Shown piece by piece: positions 53,635-62,838 of a stretch of DNA of 64,000 nucleotides (positions are counted from its first letter, which is position 1; every line of letters begins with the position of its first letter). This DNA comes from Marinobacter segnicrescens (GTDB taxonomy: Bacteria; Pseudomonadota; Gammaproteobacteria; Pseudomonadales; Oleiphilaceae): the NCBI RefSeq assembly GCF_900111555.1, contig NZ_FOHZ01000002.1:186001-250000 (forward strand), written 5' to 3'. The notes under the pieces are model-generated. The model saw only the letters and a program-made list of their open reading frames with translations. It was not told where the DNA came from and ran no database searches. The position numbers and the translations under genes were made by a program.

Positions 53635-54756
53635 GTGGAACAACTGGGCAACATCTTTCACCTGACCATCAAGGAATGGCGCAGCCTGGGCCGGGACCGG
53701 ATCATGCTCGCGCTGATCCTGTTCGCTTTCAGCGTCAACATCTACATCAGCAGTGCCAGCATCCCCGAAACCCTGCACATGGCACCGATTGCCATCGTCG
53801 ATGAGGACCGCTCCCCCCTGTCGATTCGCATGACGGGGGCTTTCTACCCACCCTGGTTCCTTCCCCCGGCCAGTATCGAGCAGCGCCAGATCGATCCGTT
53901 GATGGACGCCGGCGACTATACGTTTGTACTGGATATCCCTCCCGGCATGCAGCGGGATCTGCTCGCCGGCAACCAGCCCACTGTGCAACTCAACGTGGAT
54001 GCCACCAAGCTGACCCAGGCATTTCTCGGAGCAGGCTATATCCAGGCGATTCTCTCTGATGAAACCCGGGCGTTTGTACAGGGAGACCGCAGCGTCACGT
54101 CTCCCGTGGAACTGGAGATCCGCAACCGCTTCAACCCGGCCCTTAGCCAGAGCTGGTTTGGTGCGGTGATCGAACTGATCGACAACATCACCATGTTGTC
54201 GATCATCCTCACCGGCGCGGCCCTGATCCGGGAACGGGAACACGGCACCATCGAACACCTGCTGGTGATGCCGCTGCGGCCGGTGGAGATCATGGTAGCC
54301 AAGGTGGTGGCTATGGGGCTGGTGGTACTGCTCGCTTCCAGTACCTCCCTGGCACTGGTGGTAAAAGGATGGATGCAGGTGCCTGTTGAGGGGTCAACAC
54401 TGCTCTTCGTTCTGGTGGCGGCCCTGCATCTGTTTGCCACCACCTCCATGGGAATCTTCCTGGCAACGGTGGCCCGGTCCATGCCACAGCTGGGGATGCT
54501 GATCATTCTGGTGCTGATCCCCCTGCAACTGCTTTCCGGCGGCGCGACGCCTTTCGAAAACATGCCTGCCTTCATCCAGGTCATCATGCAGCTGGCACCC
54601 ACCACCCACTTCATCAGCCTGGCCCAGGCCATCCTCTTCCGGGGGGCGGGGCTGGCCATCATCTGGCCATCCCTGCTTGCCCTGTTGGTGATCGGCGGGG
54701 TGTTCTTTGCCCTGTCGTTGCGGCGTTTCCGCAAGAGTATTGCCACAATGGCCTGA
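53635..54756 (+). CDS. ABC-2 type permease (YhhJ-like)
   Basis: A 373-residue inner-membrane permease. Helix 1 at about 22-42, a periplasmic domain carrying MAPIAIVDEDRSPLS and YTFVLDIPPGMQRDLLAG, and five C-terminal helices with the ABC-2 marks LIREREHGTIEHLLVMPLRPVEIM and PLQLLSGGATPFENMP. It forms the second membrane half opposite the permease domain of the RbbA-like protein. Its stop is 2 bp from the end of the converging yjdM-like gene. Confidence 0.9.
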   Translation: MEQLGNIFHLTIKEWRSLGRDRIMLALILFAFSVNIYISSASIPETLHMAPIAIVDEDRSPLSIRMTGAFYPPWFLPPASIEQRQIDPLMDAGDYTFVLDIPPGMQRDLLAGNQPTVQLNVDATKLTQAFLGAGYIQAILSDETRAFVQGDRSVTSPVELEIRNRFNPALSQSWFGAVIELIDNITMLSIILTGAALIREREHGTIEHLLVMPLRPVEIMVAKVVAMGLVVLLASSTSLALVVKGWMQVPVEGSTLLFVLVAALHLFATTSMGIFLATVARSMPQLGMLIILVLIPLQLLSGGATPFENMPAFIQVIMQLAPTTHFISLAQAILFRGAGLAIIWPSLLALLVIGGVFFALSLRRFRKSIATMA

Positions 54757-54758
54757 TA

Positions 54759-55100
54759 TCAGGCCTTCTTGACGAACTCGGACTTCAGCTTCATCGGGCC
54801 GATGCCGTCGATCTTGCAATCGATATCATGGTCGCCGTCTACCAGGCGGATGTTCTTGACCTTGGTACCAACCTTGACCACCAGCGAGGAACCCTTCACC
54901 TTCAGGTCCTTGATAACGGTCACCGTATCACCATCCGCCAGTGGGTTGCCGTTGGCGTCGCTGACGGAAAGCCCGCCAGATACTTCGGACGGCTCGCCAC
55001 CGGCTTTCCATTCATGCCCACACTCCGGGCAGACAAGGAACTCACCATCTTCATAGGTGAATTCGGACTGGCATTCAGGACAACTCGGTAAAGTGCTCAC
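54759..55100 (-). CDS. yjdM: YjdM/PhnA-type zinc-ribbon protein
   Basis: A 113-residue protein, the usual size for YjdM. The zinc ribbon has C7, C10, C24 and C27 in [10 protein letters not shown] and [10 protein letters not shown]. The C-terminal PhnA domain has [24 protein letters not shown] and [20 protein letters not shown] (parts about 48-105). The old link with phosphonate use has been withdrawn; function is unclear. GTG at 55100 with GAGG upstream is the start; the open frame to 55169 has no family match. Confidence 0.88.
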   Translation of the reverse strand: MSTLPSCPECQSEFTYEDGEFLVCPECGHEWKAGGEPSEVSGGLSVSDANGNPLADGDTVTVIKDLKVKGSSLVVKVGTKVKNIRLVDGDHDIDCKIDGIGPMKLKSEFVKKA

Positions 55101-55274
55101 GATAAGCCTCGCTCTGTGGAAGGTCACAAGCGCTGGATGAGACAGACGGGACACTAGACGCCTGGCCACTCAGTACCCAACACTTCAAGGGGCGGGCATT
55201 ATAGCGTATGGAGACAACTCAATGGGGGGCACACCCCACATGGGTGCCTGGGGACTGTGGGTTGCCTCCCTGAA

Positions 55275-56045
55275 CTACCCCTTTGCCGGCACAAAAACCG
55301 GCGCACCGTCGGCTTCCACGGTGATCAGTTTCTGGTTATACAGGCTCTCCAGGGCAGACGGGACCAGCATCTGGCTGGCATGGCCCCAGCAGGCCTCACC
55401 ATTCGGAAAGAGTAACAGAAGGTGGTCGCACCAGCGGGCGGCCAGGTTCAGGTCATGCAGGCACATGAAAATGGCCCGGCCGGCCTCGGCCTGCTGCTTC
55501 AGCAACTGCATGACGGCAACCTGGTGGTGAAGATCCAGGTGGTTGGTGGGTTCATCCAGCAACCAGGTATCCGGGTTCTGGGTCAGTACCGTGGCGATGG
55601 CTACCCGCTGGCGCTCACCTCCTGAAAGCGTGCTGACCAGCCGATCCTTCAGGTGAACCACATCCAGGGCCTTTAGCGCTGCCTCAGCGCGGTTCAGGTC
55701 ATCGCCGCTTTCCATCTGCCAGAGGGACAGCCACGGATGGCGTCCGATCAGGGCGGTTTCCAGTACGGTGGCCGGAAAGCCATCCTGCCGGTCCTGGAAC
55801 ACCAGGCCCAGCTGTTGGGCCACGCTGCGCCGACGCACCTCCGTAAGCGGGTACTCACCCAGGCGAACCTCACCCTCCCGCGGCAGCCGCAGGCCCGCCA
55901 GCGTATGCAGCAAGGTGGTTTTGCCGGCACCATTCGGCCCCAGCACACCCCACACCTGGCCCGCTTCAACCGTCAGGTTCAGCGGGGAACCACCCGTCCG
56001 CCCCGGAATGTCGATCACCAGCTGACGAGCCTGCAAGGTGTCCAT
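55275..56045 (-). CDS. btuD: Cobalamin ABC transporter ATPase
   Basis: A 256-residue ATPase of the iron-siderophore/B12 class. Walker A is GPNGAGKTT (36-44), signature TLSGGERQRVAIA, Walker B TWLLDEPTNHLD, and the switch His in FMCLHDLNLA. It powers BtuC in the inner membrane. Its start shares the final base of the btuC stop codon, so btuFCD is a tight operon. Context (btuB and a cobalamin riboswitch) identifies the substrate. Confidence 0.88.
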   Translation of the reverse strand: MDTLQARQLVIDIPGRTGGSPLNLTVEAGQVWGVLGPNGAGKTTLLHTLAGLRLPREGEVRLGEYPLTEVRRRSVAQQLGLVFQDRQDGFPATVLETALIGRHPWLSLWQMESGDDLNRAEAALKALDVVHLKDRLVSTLSGGERQRVAIATVLTQNPDTWLLDEPTNHLDLHHQVAVMQLLKQQAEAGRAIFMCLHDLNLAARWCDHLLLLFPNGEACWGHASQMLVPSALESLYNQKLITVEADGAPVFVPAKG

Positions 56046-57019
56046 CAGCGACTCCGGTACAGCAGATAGAGGAACGTGGGCACGCCCAGCAACGCCGTAA
56101 TGACACCGACTGGCAGTTGTTCGGGGGAAATCACCACCCGGGCCAGGGTATCTGCCAGTACCAGCAGGGCGCCGCCGCCCAGGGCGCAGGCAGGCAGGAT
56201 AATGCGCTGATCATTGCCCAGCACCAATCGGAGCATATGGGGCACCACCAGCCCGACGAAGCCGATGCTGCCAGCGGTGGTAACCGCAGTAGCGGTCAGC
56301 AGGCTGGCGCCAATGTAGATGGTCCATTCCATGGGGCGCACGTTTACCCCCAGGGCAGCGGCCTGCAAAGGCCCCCGGGCGAGCACATTCAGACTGCGGC
56401 CCGCAGGTATAACCAGAAGGCAGGCGAGTACCAGAAGCACAAAGGCCGGCCAGGGGGACCCCGCATAAGCCACGTCTCCCATCAGCCAGTAGAGCATGCC
56501 CGGCAGCTCACGGGTCGGAGCGAGCGCCAGCAACAGGGTAATAATTGCGCCCCAGCCCGCCGCCACAACCACGCCGGTCAGTAACAGCCGGGTGGGCGTC
56601 CAGCTTCCGGTACCGTGGGCCAGGCCGAAAACCATTAGCGTTGACAACAGGGCGCCACCAAAGGCGGAAGCGGTGACAATAACGCCGGCCACCCCCGCGA
56701 GCATACTCAGCAAGGCACCCACCGCTGCGCCGCCGGACAGCCCCAGCACATAGGGATCTGCCAGCGGGTTACGCAGCAATACCTGCATCAGCGCGCCGGC
56801 AACCGCAAGCAGGCCGCCGGTAGCGAAGGCGGCAAGGGTTCGGGGCAGGCGCAGTTCCAGTACCAGCGTCCGATTCAGTTCGCTGCCGCTACCCGTGAGA
56901 GCCGCCAGGGTATCCGCCAGCGACAGGCCGGCGCTGCCCACGCTGACCGATAACACCATGGCGCCCAGCCCTGCCAGGGCCAGCAGTGCCAGGGGGCGAA
57001 AGGCGTCAAAGGCGGGCAC
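56045..57019 (-). CDS. btuC: Cobalamin ABC transporter permease (FecCD family)
   Basis: A 324-residue permease with about ten helices. Family motifs are LELRLPRTLAAFATGGLLAVAGALMQVLLRNPLADPYVLGLSGGA (parts about 48-92) and IGFVGLVVPHMLRLVLGNDQR near 245. The GTG at 57019, inside the end of btuF and preceded by GAGCAGG, gives a normal family N-terminus. The open frame back to 57118 reads unrelated sequence within btuF and is rejected as the start. Confidence 0.88.
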   Translation of the reverse strand: MPAFDAFRPLALLALAGLGAMVLSVSVGSAGLSLADTLAALTGSGSELNRTLVLELRLPRTLAAFATGGLLAVAGALMQVLLRNPLADPYVLGLSGGAAVGALLSMLAGVAGVIVTASAFGGALLSTLMVFGLAHGTGSWTPTRLLLTGVVVAAGWGAIITLLLALAPTRELPGMLYWLMGDVAYAGSPWPAFVLLVLACLLVIPAGRSLNVLARGPLQAAALGVNVRPMEWTIYIGASLLTATAVTTAGSIGFVGLVVPHMLRLVLGNDQRIILPACALGGGALLVLADTLARVVISPEQLPVGVITALLGVPTFLYLLYRSR

Positions 57020-57899
57020 GGGCCTGCTCCAACAGGTCGCACAACTCACGGGTGCCATCCAGCATGCGGAAGGTGGCTCGCTGCAGCAGGTCCGGGGAAA
57101 CCTGGAAGAGATTGTCACTGGCCACTGCCGTCAGCGAGGGATAGTCCCGCCAGCGTTGTAGCCAGCCCTGTTCGGTATCGCCACGGCCGGCGGTAACGAT
57201 TACTTCCGGGTCCACCATCAGCAGCGTCTCCACCGATATGCGGGGGACGAGGCGGGGCAGGTCACCGAACACGTTGGTGCCACCACAAAGCTGTATGGCC
57301 CTGCTGATCAGTTCATCGCCATTAATGGTCATCAGCGGCTGGTCCCACACCTGGTAGAACACCCGCACGGGCCTGGCCGTTTCATACTGCGATTCGATGG
57401 CCCTGATACCTGCCAGAAATTCCCCGGCACGCTGTTCTGCCAGCGGCTGGTGGCCGGTAAGCAGACTCAGCGCCTTCACAGTGGCGGCGATATCCTCGAA
57501 CGTTCTGGGCGCCAGCCAGAACACGGGGATACCCAGCTCTGCCAGGCGGTCCAGCTGAACCCTGGAGTTTCCGTCGGTCCAGCCAATCACCAGATCTGGC
57601 TCGAGGGTCAGGATGGCTTCCAGGTCTACCCGGTTACTGTCGCCTACCCGGGGCAGCTCCCTCGCTTCAGGCGGATAGTCGCTCCAGGCGCCGGCACCCA
57701 CCAGTTGGTTGCCAGCGCCAGCCGAGTAGACCAGTTCGGTGGCGCCGGGCGACAGGGATACAATCCGGACGGCCCGCTCCGACAGGCAGACCTCCCGTCC
57801 AAGGGCATCAACCGCACATAGTCCACCCGCCTTGCTGCCTGCGGCCAGCATGAGCAGTAACAGAAAACCAACTATCGAGCTTAAGCGCCACGATAGCAT
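57006..57899 (-). CDS. btuF: Cobalamin periplasmic binding protein
   Basis: A 297-residue periplasmic protein of the BtuF/FecB class with a Sec signal ending near GSKAGGL. The opening VRIVSLSPGATELVYSAGAGNQLVGAGAWSDYP (parts at 45-77) is the BtuF pattern, followed by DLVIGWTDGNSRV and the second-lobe IQLCGGTNVFGDLPRL. It hands vitamin B12 from BtuB to BtuCD. It overlaps btuC by 14 bp and lies 27 bp after the btuB stop. Confidence 0.88.
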   Translation of the reverse strand: MLSWRLSSIVGFLLLLMLAAGSKAGGLCAVDALGREVCLSERAVRIVSLSPGATELVYSAGAGNQLVGAGAWSDYPPEARELPRVGDSNRVDLEAILTLEPDLVIGWTDGNSRVQLDRLAELGIPVFWLAPRTFEDIAATVKALSLLTGHQPLAEQRAGEFLAGIRAIESQYETARPVRVFYQVWDQPLMTINGDELISRAIQLCGGTNVFGDLPRLVPRISVETLLMVDPEVIVTAGRGDTEQGWLQRWRDYPSLTAVASDNLFQVSPDLLQRATFRMLDGTRELCDLLEQARARL

Positions 57900-57926
57900 T
57901 ACCGGGTCACCTGTCTGGACCGGGAC

Positions 57927-59723
57927 TTACTGAAGGAAATCATAACGTACTGACAGCATTGCGGTCCTGCCGGCGCTGATGAAATATTGATCACCACTAT
58001 ACTGTGCCAGACGATGCTCCTCATCGAGTACATTATCCACGGTCAACTTGACCGACCATTGATCTGCCAGATTGACTCCAGTACGAAGATCCCAGTTGCC
58101 ATACCCCGGGATACGCTTACGCTCGTAACTGTACCGGTGACTCTCCGCCCGAAGGGTCGTGCCGACGTACCAATCGTCGAAATGACGGTCGACATCAAGC
58201 CTGACGGTCTGCTCCGGTCGCCGGATCAGTGTGCTGCCGTCTTCCCTGTCTTCATAATCTCCAGCACTGGCACCAGCGCGCACAGTCCAATCGCTATTCT
58301 GCCAGCCCGCTGAAACTTCAATACCCCGAAGCCGCGCCTCCTTGACATTCAGAGAACGAAACTGGGTATTGTCGAAGATGATAAGCTGATCTACATCACT
58401 CTGGTAAAGGGCGACATCCCAGAACCAGTTTCCATAGTTACCTTCCATACCGATTTCGTAGCTGGTTGACTCTTCTGGCTCCAGGTCCGGATTACCGCCC
58501 CAGGCTGGTGGAGCGTACAGATCCAGAAAGGTTGGTACCTTGAAAGCTGTGCCAACACTGGCCCGTAGCCGATGGCTGGAATCAATCCGGTAGCCGTAGG
58601 ATGCGCCCCATGTCTCATGGGTGCCAAACGCATCATTGTCGTCACTGCGAGCACTCAGATGAAGCTCTGATGGGCCGAAATTGAACAGGGCCTGACCAAA
58701 ATAGGCATCGTTGCCGCGTTTGTCTTCGGTGAAAGACTGGGTCGAATCCAGCTGATCGGTCATGGTTTCTGCGCCAAGCACAAACTCATGCGTGCCAACC
58801 GTAAACCAGTTTTCCAGGCGAGATGTACGGGTGTTGGTATTGTATTCACCCGGGAAGGCACTCACATCATCCAGTTCATCCCTCGCATCAGAGAACTGCA
58901 GGCTTGCCCGCCAGTGGTCGGTAAGCGGAAAGTCGACGCCCACGCCTGCCACCTGGAACAAATAATCGTTGTACCCTCCTTCATACTCTGAGCGACCTTC
59001 GGCGCCAAGATAGGTCATATAAGCGCGAACGCCATTGGAAAACTCGTGACTTGCATTGAAGCTACCGGAGGTATTGTCGTAGGACTTGTCGTCTCCATTC
59101 TCCACCACCGGGGCGCCATCTGTCCGGAACCGGTTAATACCGACACCAAGAGAACTGTTTTCCTCGACGGAGGAGAGTCCAAGGGTGTAGTTCTGGGTGT
59201 CCAGGTTCCCGGCGCCGACCTCAACCCACCCTTTGGAACCCTCACCCTCTGGTGCGGTATATGCCTGAACTACCCCACCCATTGCATCTGCACCGTAAAG
59301 ACTGCTCCGACTACCCCTGACGATTTCCACCCGGTTGATCAGTTGAGGTGGCAGGTAGTGCCAGGCTGGCGAGCCAGATGTTACTGAACGAATACGAATA
59401 CCGTTAACCAGCAAAACCGTCCCGTCAGACTCGTGCCCACGAATAAGTACCGTCGCATTTTTGCCGAGAGAGCCGTTTGCAGAGATGGCTATGCCGGGGC
59501 GCGAAACAATGACATCCTGGAAGTCTTTAGGTTGCTGCTGGCGTATTTCGGCTTCTTCGATCGTGGTAACGGACGAAAGACTTTCACCAACCGTTTTCGG
59601 ACCCAGGGTGGCGGTCACCACGATAGGGTCCATTGGCTCGGTATCGGTCTCTGACTGGGCAAAGGCATTCAGGGAAGGGGCGAGCAGGGACGCGCCTGCT
59701 ACGAAAACGGGAACCTTGAGCAT
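57927..59723 (-). CDS. btuB: TonB-dependent vitamin B12 receptor
   Basis: A 598-residue outer-membrane receptor. Signal of about 23 residues ending NAFAQ, TonB box near DPIVVTATL, a plug domain (FQDVIVSRPGIAISANG, IRGHESDGTVLLVNGIRI, VEIVRGSRSSLYGADAMGGVV), then a 22-strand barrel ending in FLQ-type aromatic C-terminus. The size and DGTVLLVNG/GSRSSLYG pattern match BtuB. ATG at 59723 with GGAG seven bases before is preferred; the ATG one codon earlier and the TTG at 59738 are alternatives. The riboswitch upstream fixes the function. Confidence 0.9.
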   Translation of the reverse strand: MLKVPVFVAGASLLAPSLNAFAQSETDTEPMDPIVVTATLGPKTVGESLSSVTTIEEAEIRQQQPKDFQDVIVSRPGIAISANGSLGKNATVLIRGHESDGTVLLVNGIRIRSVTSGSPAWHYLPPQLINRVEIVRGSRSSLYGADAMGGVVQAYTAPEGEGSKGWVEVGAGNLDTQNYTLGLSSVEENSSLGVGINRFRTDGAPVVENGDDKSYDNTSGSFNASHEFSNGVRAYMTYLGAEGRSEYEGGYNDYLFQVAGVGVDFPLTDHWRASLQFSDARDELDDVSAFPGEYNTNTRTSRLENWFTVGTHEFVLGAETMTDQLDSTQSFTEDKRGNDAYFGQALFNFGPSELHLSARSDDNDAFGTHETWGASYGYRIDSSHRLRASVGTAFKVPTFLDLYAPPAWGGNPDLEPEESTSYEIGMEGNYGNWFWDVALYQSDVDQLIIFDNTQFRSLNVKEARLRGIEVSAGWQNSDWTVRAGASAGDYEDREDGSTLIRRPEQTVRLDVDRHFDDWYVGTTLRAESHRYSYERKRIPGYGNWDLRTGVNLADQWSVKLTVDNVLDEEHRLAQYSGDQYFISAGRTAMLSVRYDFLQ

Positions 59724-59861
59724 CATACTACTCCACAAACCGCGCGCACCCGCACGGGTTCAAGACATGCATTACGGAGTAGTCAGCGGGGCAGGCAGGA
59801 CGGAGAGCGGAAAGATGCCGGGAGTCGCCTACCCGAGCCGCCCTCCGCAACTCCGGGTGTG

Positions 59862-60052
59862 TTCCCAGGCCGGTCTCCGGGCTTTTGAGCGAACCGCGGT
59901 GCGGTTACGGGCAACCGCCTTCCCACGACAATGCGCAGTGGCGGATTGGTTACCCTTATCTCAATTACCGTTGCGGGGGCAGCGTCGGACTGGCCCGAAG
60001 GCGCACCGACTTCCCGTTTCATCCCGCGCCATACTGGCAGCAGGACACCTGA
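59862..60052 (-). promoter_or_regulatory. Cobalamin (adenosylcobalamin) riboswitch
   Basis: Minus strand, leader of btuB. The consensus pieces occur in order: AGGTGTCCT near 60050, ATGAAACGGGAAGTCGGTGC (60008-60027), GCTGCCCCCGCAACGG (about 59970), and the B12 box GCCACTG...GTGGGAAGG (59917-59943). The 3' part CGGAGACCGGCCT closes the outer helix near 59865. Cobalamin binding would repress the btuB-btuFCD transcript. The remaining gap up to the start codon (59724-59861) forms the expression platform. Confidence 0.93.
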
Positions 60053-60196
60053 AAACAGGGCGCAAGGCTAGCAACACCCCTTGTGGTGGTCAATGTAATT
60101 CATCAAGTGTTGCAGGCCACCCGTTCGCGAACCGCCTTGCTGCCCTGCTATATTGCAGTGGTTACCCTCAATGACACCATAGCAACAGGGCGGCCC

Positions 60197-62068
60197 ATGC
60201 AAGCGGAACTGATCGACATCCGTAACCACTTACAGCAGCACGCACCCTTCGATGAACTGCCGGATGAGGCGCTGGACCGGGTGGCCGGCAGTATCGAGAT
60301 TGCCTATTTCCAGGGCGGGGAAAAAATCCTGGAGCTGGGCCAGAAGAATACCGACCTGCATTATATCCGCAGCGGTGCGGCAGAACTCTACCGACGCTCC
60401 GGGGAGCTGTACAACCGGCTCGGCGAGGGCGAAATCTTCGGCCAGATCGGTCTGTTGATGGGTCGCCAGGTGCGCTTTCCTGCCACAGCCCTGGAGGACA
60501 CCCTCATCTACCTGATCCCGTACCCGGTGTTTCAGGACCTGTTCGATAACCATGATGTCTTTGCCGACTTCGTGGAGGTAGAGGACAAGAGCCGCCTGCG
60601 CCAGGCCGTCACCCGATCGGACCAGGTCAACGACTCGATGACGGCGAAGGTCTCCCGGCTGATCTCTCGCCAACCGGTAACCGCCCCCTCCACCGTGCGC
60701 CTGCAGGAGGCCGCCCGCATCATGACCGAGAATCGGGTATCGTCCCTGCTGCTGGTTGAGGGCAGCGGGGACGACGAGGGCAACCTGGTGGGTATCATCA
60801 CCGATCGTGATCTGCGCACCCGGGCCGTGGCCGACGCCCTGCCGTCGGAAACCCCGGTGGCCGATATCATGTCACCGGATCTGATCACCATCCGTCCCGA
60901 TGCGCTGGTGTTCGAAGCCATGTTGCAAATGCTGCACAACAATGTGCATCACCTGCCGGTCATCGAAAAGGGCAAGCCCCGGGGTGTGGTGGCCCTGTCC
61001 GATATCGTCAAGTATGAATCCCAGAACAGCCTGTACGTGGTCAGCAACATTCACCGCCAGCCCGATGTGAAAGGCCTCAAGGCCATCAGCCAGGAAGTCC
61101 GCAACAGCTTTATCCGGATGGTAAACGAAGACGCCAATTCCCACATGATCGGCAGTGCCATGGCCGGTATCGGCCGCAGCTTTACCCAGCGACTTCTGGA
61201 GCTTGGAGAGGAGAAACTTGGCCCGCCACCGGTGCCCTACTGTTTCCTCGCCCTGGGGTCCATGGCCCGGGATGAGCAGCTTATTGTCACCGACCAGGAT
61301 AACGCCATGGTACTGGATGACAGTTTCGACCCGGCTGAGCACGACGCCTACTTCCTCGCCCTGGCAAAGTTCGTCAGCGATGGCCTGGCCGAATGCGGCT
61401 ATGCCTACTGCACCGGCGATATCATGGCGACCAACCCCAAGTGGCGGCAGCCCCTGAAAGTCTGGAAGGACTATTTCACCGACTGGATCGATAATCCCAA
61501 GGCGGAAGCCCTGCTCAACAGTAATATCTTCTTTGACCTGGACGGGGTGTACGGTGAGGAGCGCTACGCCGAAGCCCTCAAGGAGCTGATCGCAGAAAAA
61601 GCACAGAACAGTCAGCGATTCCTGGCCATGCTGGCCCGCAATGCCCTCAATCGAACGCCACCCCTGGGCTTCTTCCGCCAGTTTGTGATGGAGGAAGATG
61701 GCAAACAGCAGAAAACCTTCAACCTGAAGCGTCGGGGTACGGCGCCGGTATCCGACCTGATTCGGGTGCATGCATTGGCCTGTGGATCCCGGGCCCAGAA
61801 TTCCTTTGACCGGCTGCGGGACATTGGCAAGACCCGCTTACTGCCGGAAGACGGCGTGGGCAACCTGAGGGATGCCATGGAGTTTATCGCTATCGTCCGT
61901 ATCCGCCACCAGGCCCTGGCCATGGAAGACGGGCGCGAACCGGACAACAACGTGCGCCCGGAAGATCTGTCCCCCTTCGAGCGCAGCCACCTGAAAGACG
62001 CCTTCCAGGTCGTCAGCCAGGCCCAGAAGTTCCTGCGCTATCGTTACAACGCCCAGATTCCCCGGTAG
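60197..62068 (+). CDS. cNMP-binding/CBS/DUF294 nucleotidyltransferase-like signalling protein
   Basis: A 623-residue soluble protein. Domains in order: a cyclic-nucleotide-binding domain (about 10-130, FQGGEKILELGQKNTDLHYI), a CBS pair (about 150-285, two MTENRVSSLLLVE / LHNNVHHLPVIEKG repeats), a DUF294 nucleotidyltransferase domain with LGSMARDEQLIVTDQDNAMV (about 350-369), holding the Gly-Ser and Asp-x-Asp sites, and a helical DUF294-C substrate domain at 480-623. It resembles GlnD-like uridylyltransferases in fold. It probably senses a nucleotide and modifies or sequesters a target. The exonuclease gene follows 34 bp on. The start has an AGGG upstream. Confidence 0.88.
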   Translation: MQAELIDIRNHLQQHAPFDELPDEALDRVAGSIEIAYFQGGEKILELGQKNTDLHYIRSGAAELYRRSGELYNRLGEGEIFGQIGLLMGRQVRFPATALEDTLIYLIPYPVFQDLFDNHDVFADFVEVEDKSRLRQAVTRSDQVNDSMTAKVSRLISRQPVTAPSTVRLQEAARIMTENRVSSLLLVEGSGDDEGNLVGIITDRDLRTRAVADALPSETPVADIMSPDLITIRPDALVFEAMLQMLHNNVHHLPVIEKGKPRGVVALSDIVKYESQNSLYVVSNIHRQPDVKGLKAISQEVRNSFIRMVNEDANSHMIGSAMAGIGRSFTQRLLELGEEKLGPPPVPYCFLALGSMARDEQLIVTDQDNAMVLDDSFDPAEHDAYFLALAKFVSDGLAECGYAYCTGDIMATNPKWRQPLKVWKDYFTDWIDNPKAEALLNSNIFFDLDGVYGEERYAEALKELIAEKAQNSQRFLAMLARNALNRTPPLGFFRQFVMEEDGKQQKTFNLKRRGTAPVSDLIRVHALACGSRAQNSFDRLRDIGKTRLLPEDGVGNLRDAMEFIAIVRIRHQALAMEDGREPDNNVRPEDLSPFERSHLKDAFQVVSQAQKFLRYRYNAQIPR

Positions 62069-62102
62069 TCCCCGTGATAACAACGTTGTACACAGGAGAG
62101 CC

Positions 62103-62837
62103 ATGAGCACCAGACGTAGAGCATCCGGTTACGGCCATCGGCCAACCGGCGACTGGCCAGATAGAATGTCGTCACTGGCAAGGGAAACCAGTGACCCGCG
62201 CCTGAGGACCTTCTATGAGGCCTTCTCCATCACGCCCGACACCACCGTGGAAGAGGTCCCGATGGTCGCCATGGACTTCGAAACCACCGGGCTGGACCCG
62301 AACCAGCACTCCATCGTCAGTATCGGCCTGGTGCCCTTCACGTTCCGACGAATTCGCCTGGCCGAGGCCCGTCATTGGGTAGTGCGTCCGCAGTTGCCAC
62401 TGCACCAGACGTCGGTCACCATCCATGGCATCACCCATACCGATATCCAGGAGGCACCAGATTTGGGGGATATCCTGGATGAGTTATTGCCGGCCCTGGC
62501 CGGCCGTATTCCGGTCGTTCACTACCGGGCCATAGAGCGGCCGTTCCTTGATGTGGCATTGCGGTGGCGTCTGAAGGAAGGGATAGACTTCCCGGTGATC
62601 GACACCATGGCCATCGAAGCCCACCTTCACCCGGACCGTAACCCCACCCGCTGGCAGCGGTTATGGGGCAAGAAGCCGGTGTCCATCCGCCTGGCGGACA
62701 GCCGGCTGCGCTATAACCTGCCCCACTACCCGGGCCATAATGCGCTGATTGATGCCATCGGCACGGCGGAGCTGCTGCAGGCACAGATTCGCCATCATTT
62801 TGGCCCGGATACGCCGATTCGGGATCTCTGGCTGTAA
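62103..62837 (+). CDS. DnaQ-like 3'-5' exonuclease (DEDDh)
   Basis: A 244-residue exonuclease. Site I is VAMDFETTGL with D58 and E60, site II DTMAIEAHLHP region, and site III HNALIDAIGTAE with the general-base His and Asp. The first 45 residues are basic and polar and are not part of the fold. Genes of this type often accompany cNMP/CBS/DUF294 genes, in both orders, so the two proteins probably act together, though the link is not explained mechanistically. GGAG precedes the ATG. Confidence 0.87.
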   Translation: MSTRRRASGYGHRPTGDWPDRMSSLARETSDPRLRTFYEAFSITPDTTVEEVPMVAMDFETTGLDPNQHSIVSIGLVPFTFRRIRLAEARHWVVRPQLPLHQTSVTIHGITHTDIQEAPDLGDILDELLPALAGRIPVVHYRAIERPFLDVALRWRLKEGIDFPVIDTMAIEAHLHPDRNPTRWQRLWGKKPVSIRLADSRLRYNLPHYPGHNALIDAIGTAELLQAQIRHHFGPDTPIRDLWL

Positions 62838-62838
62838 A

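Noticed and set aside
57020..57118. N-terminal extension of the btuC frame
   Set aside because: It overlaps the end of btuF and reads Cys- and Pro-rich sequence unlike FecCD permeases.
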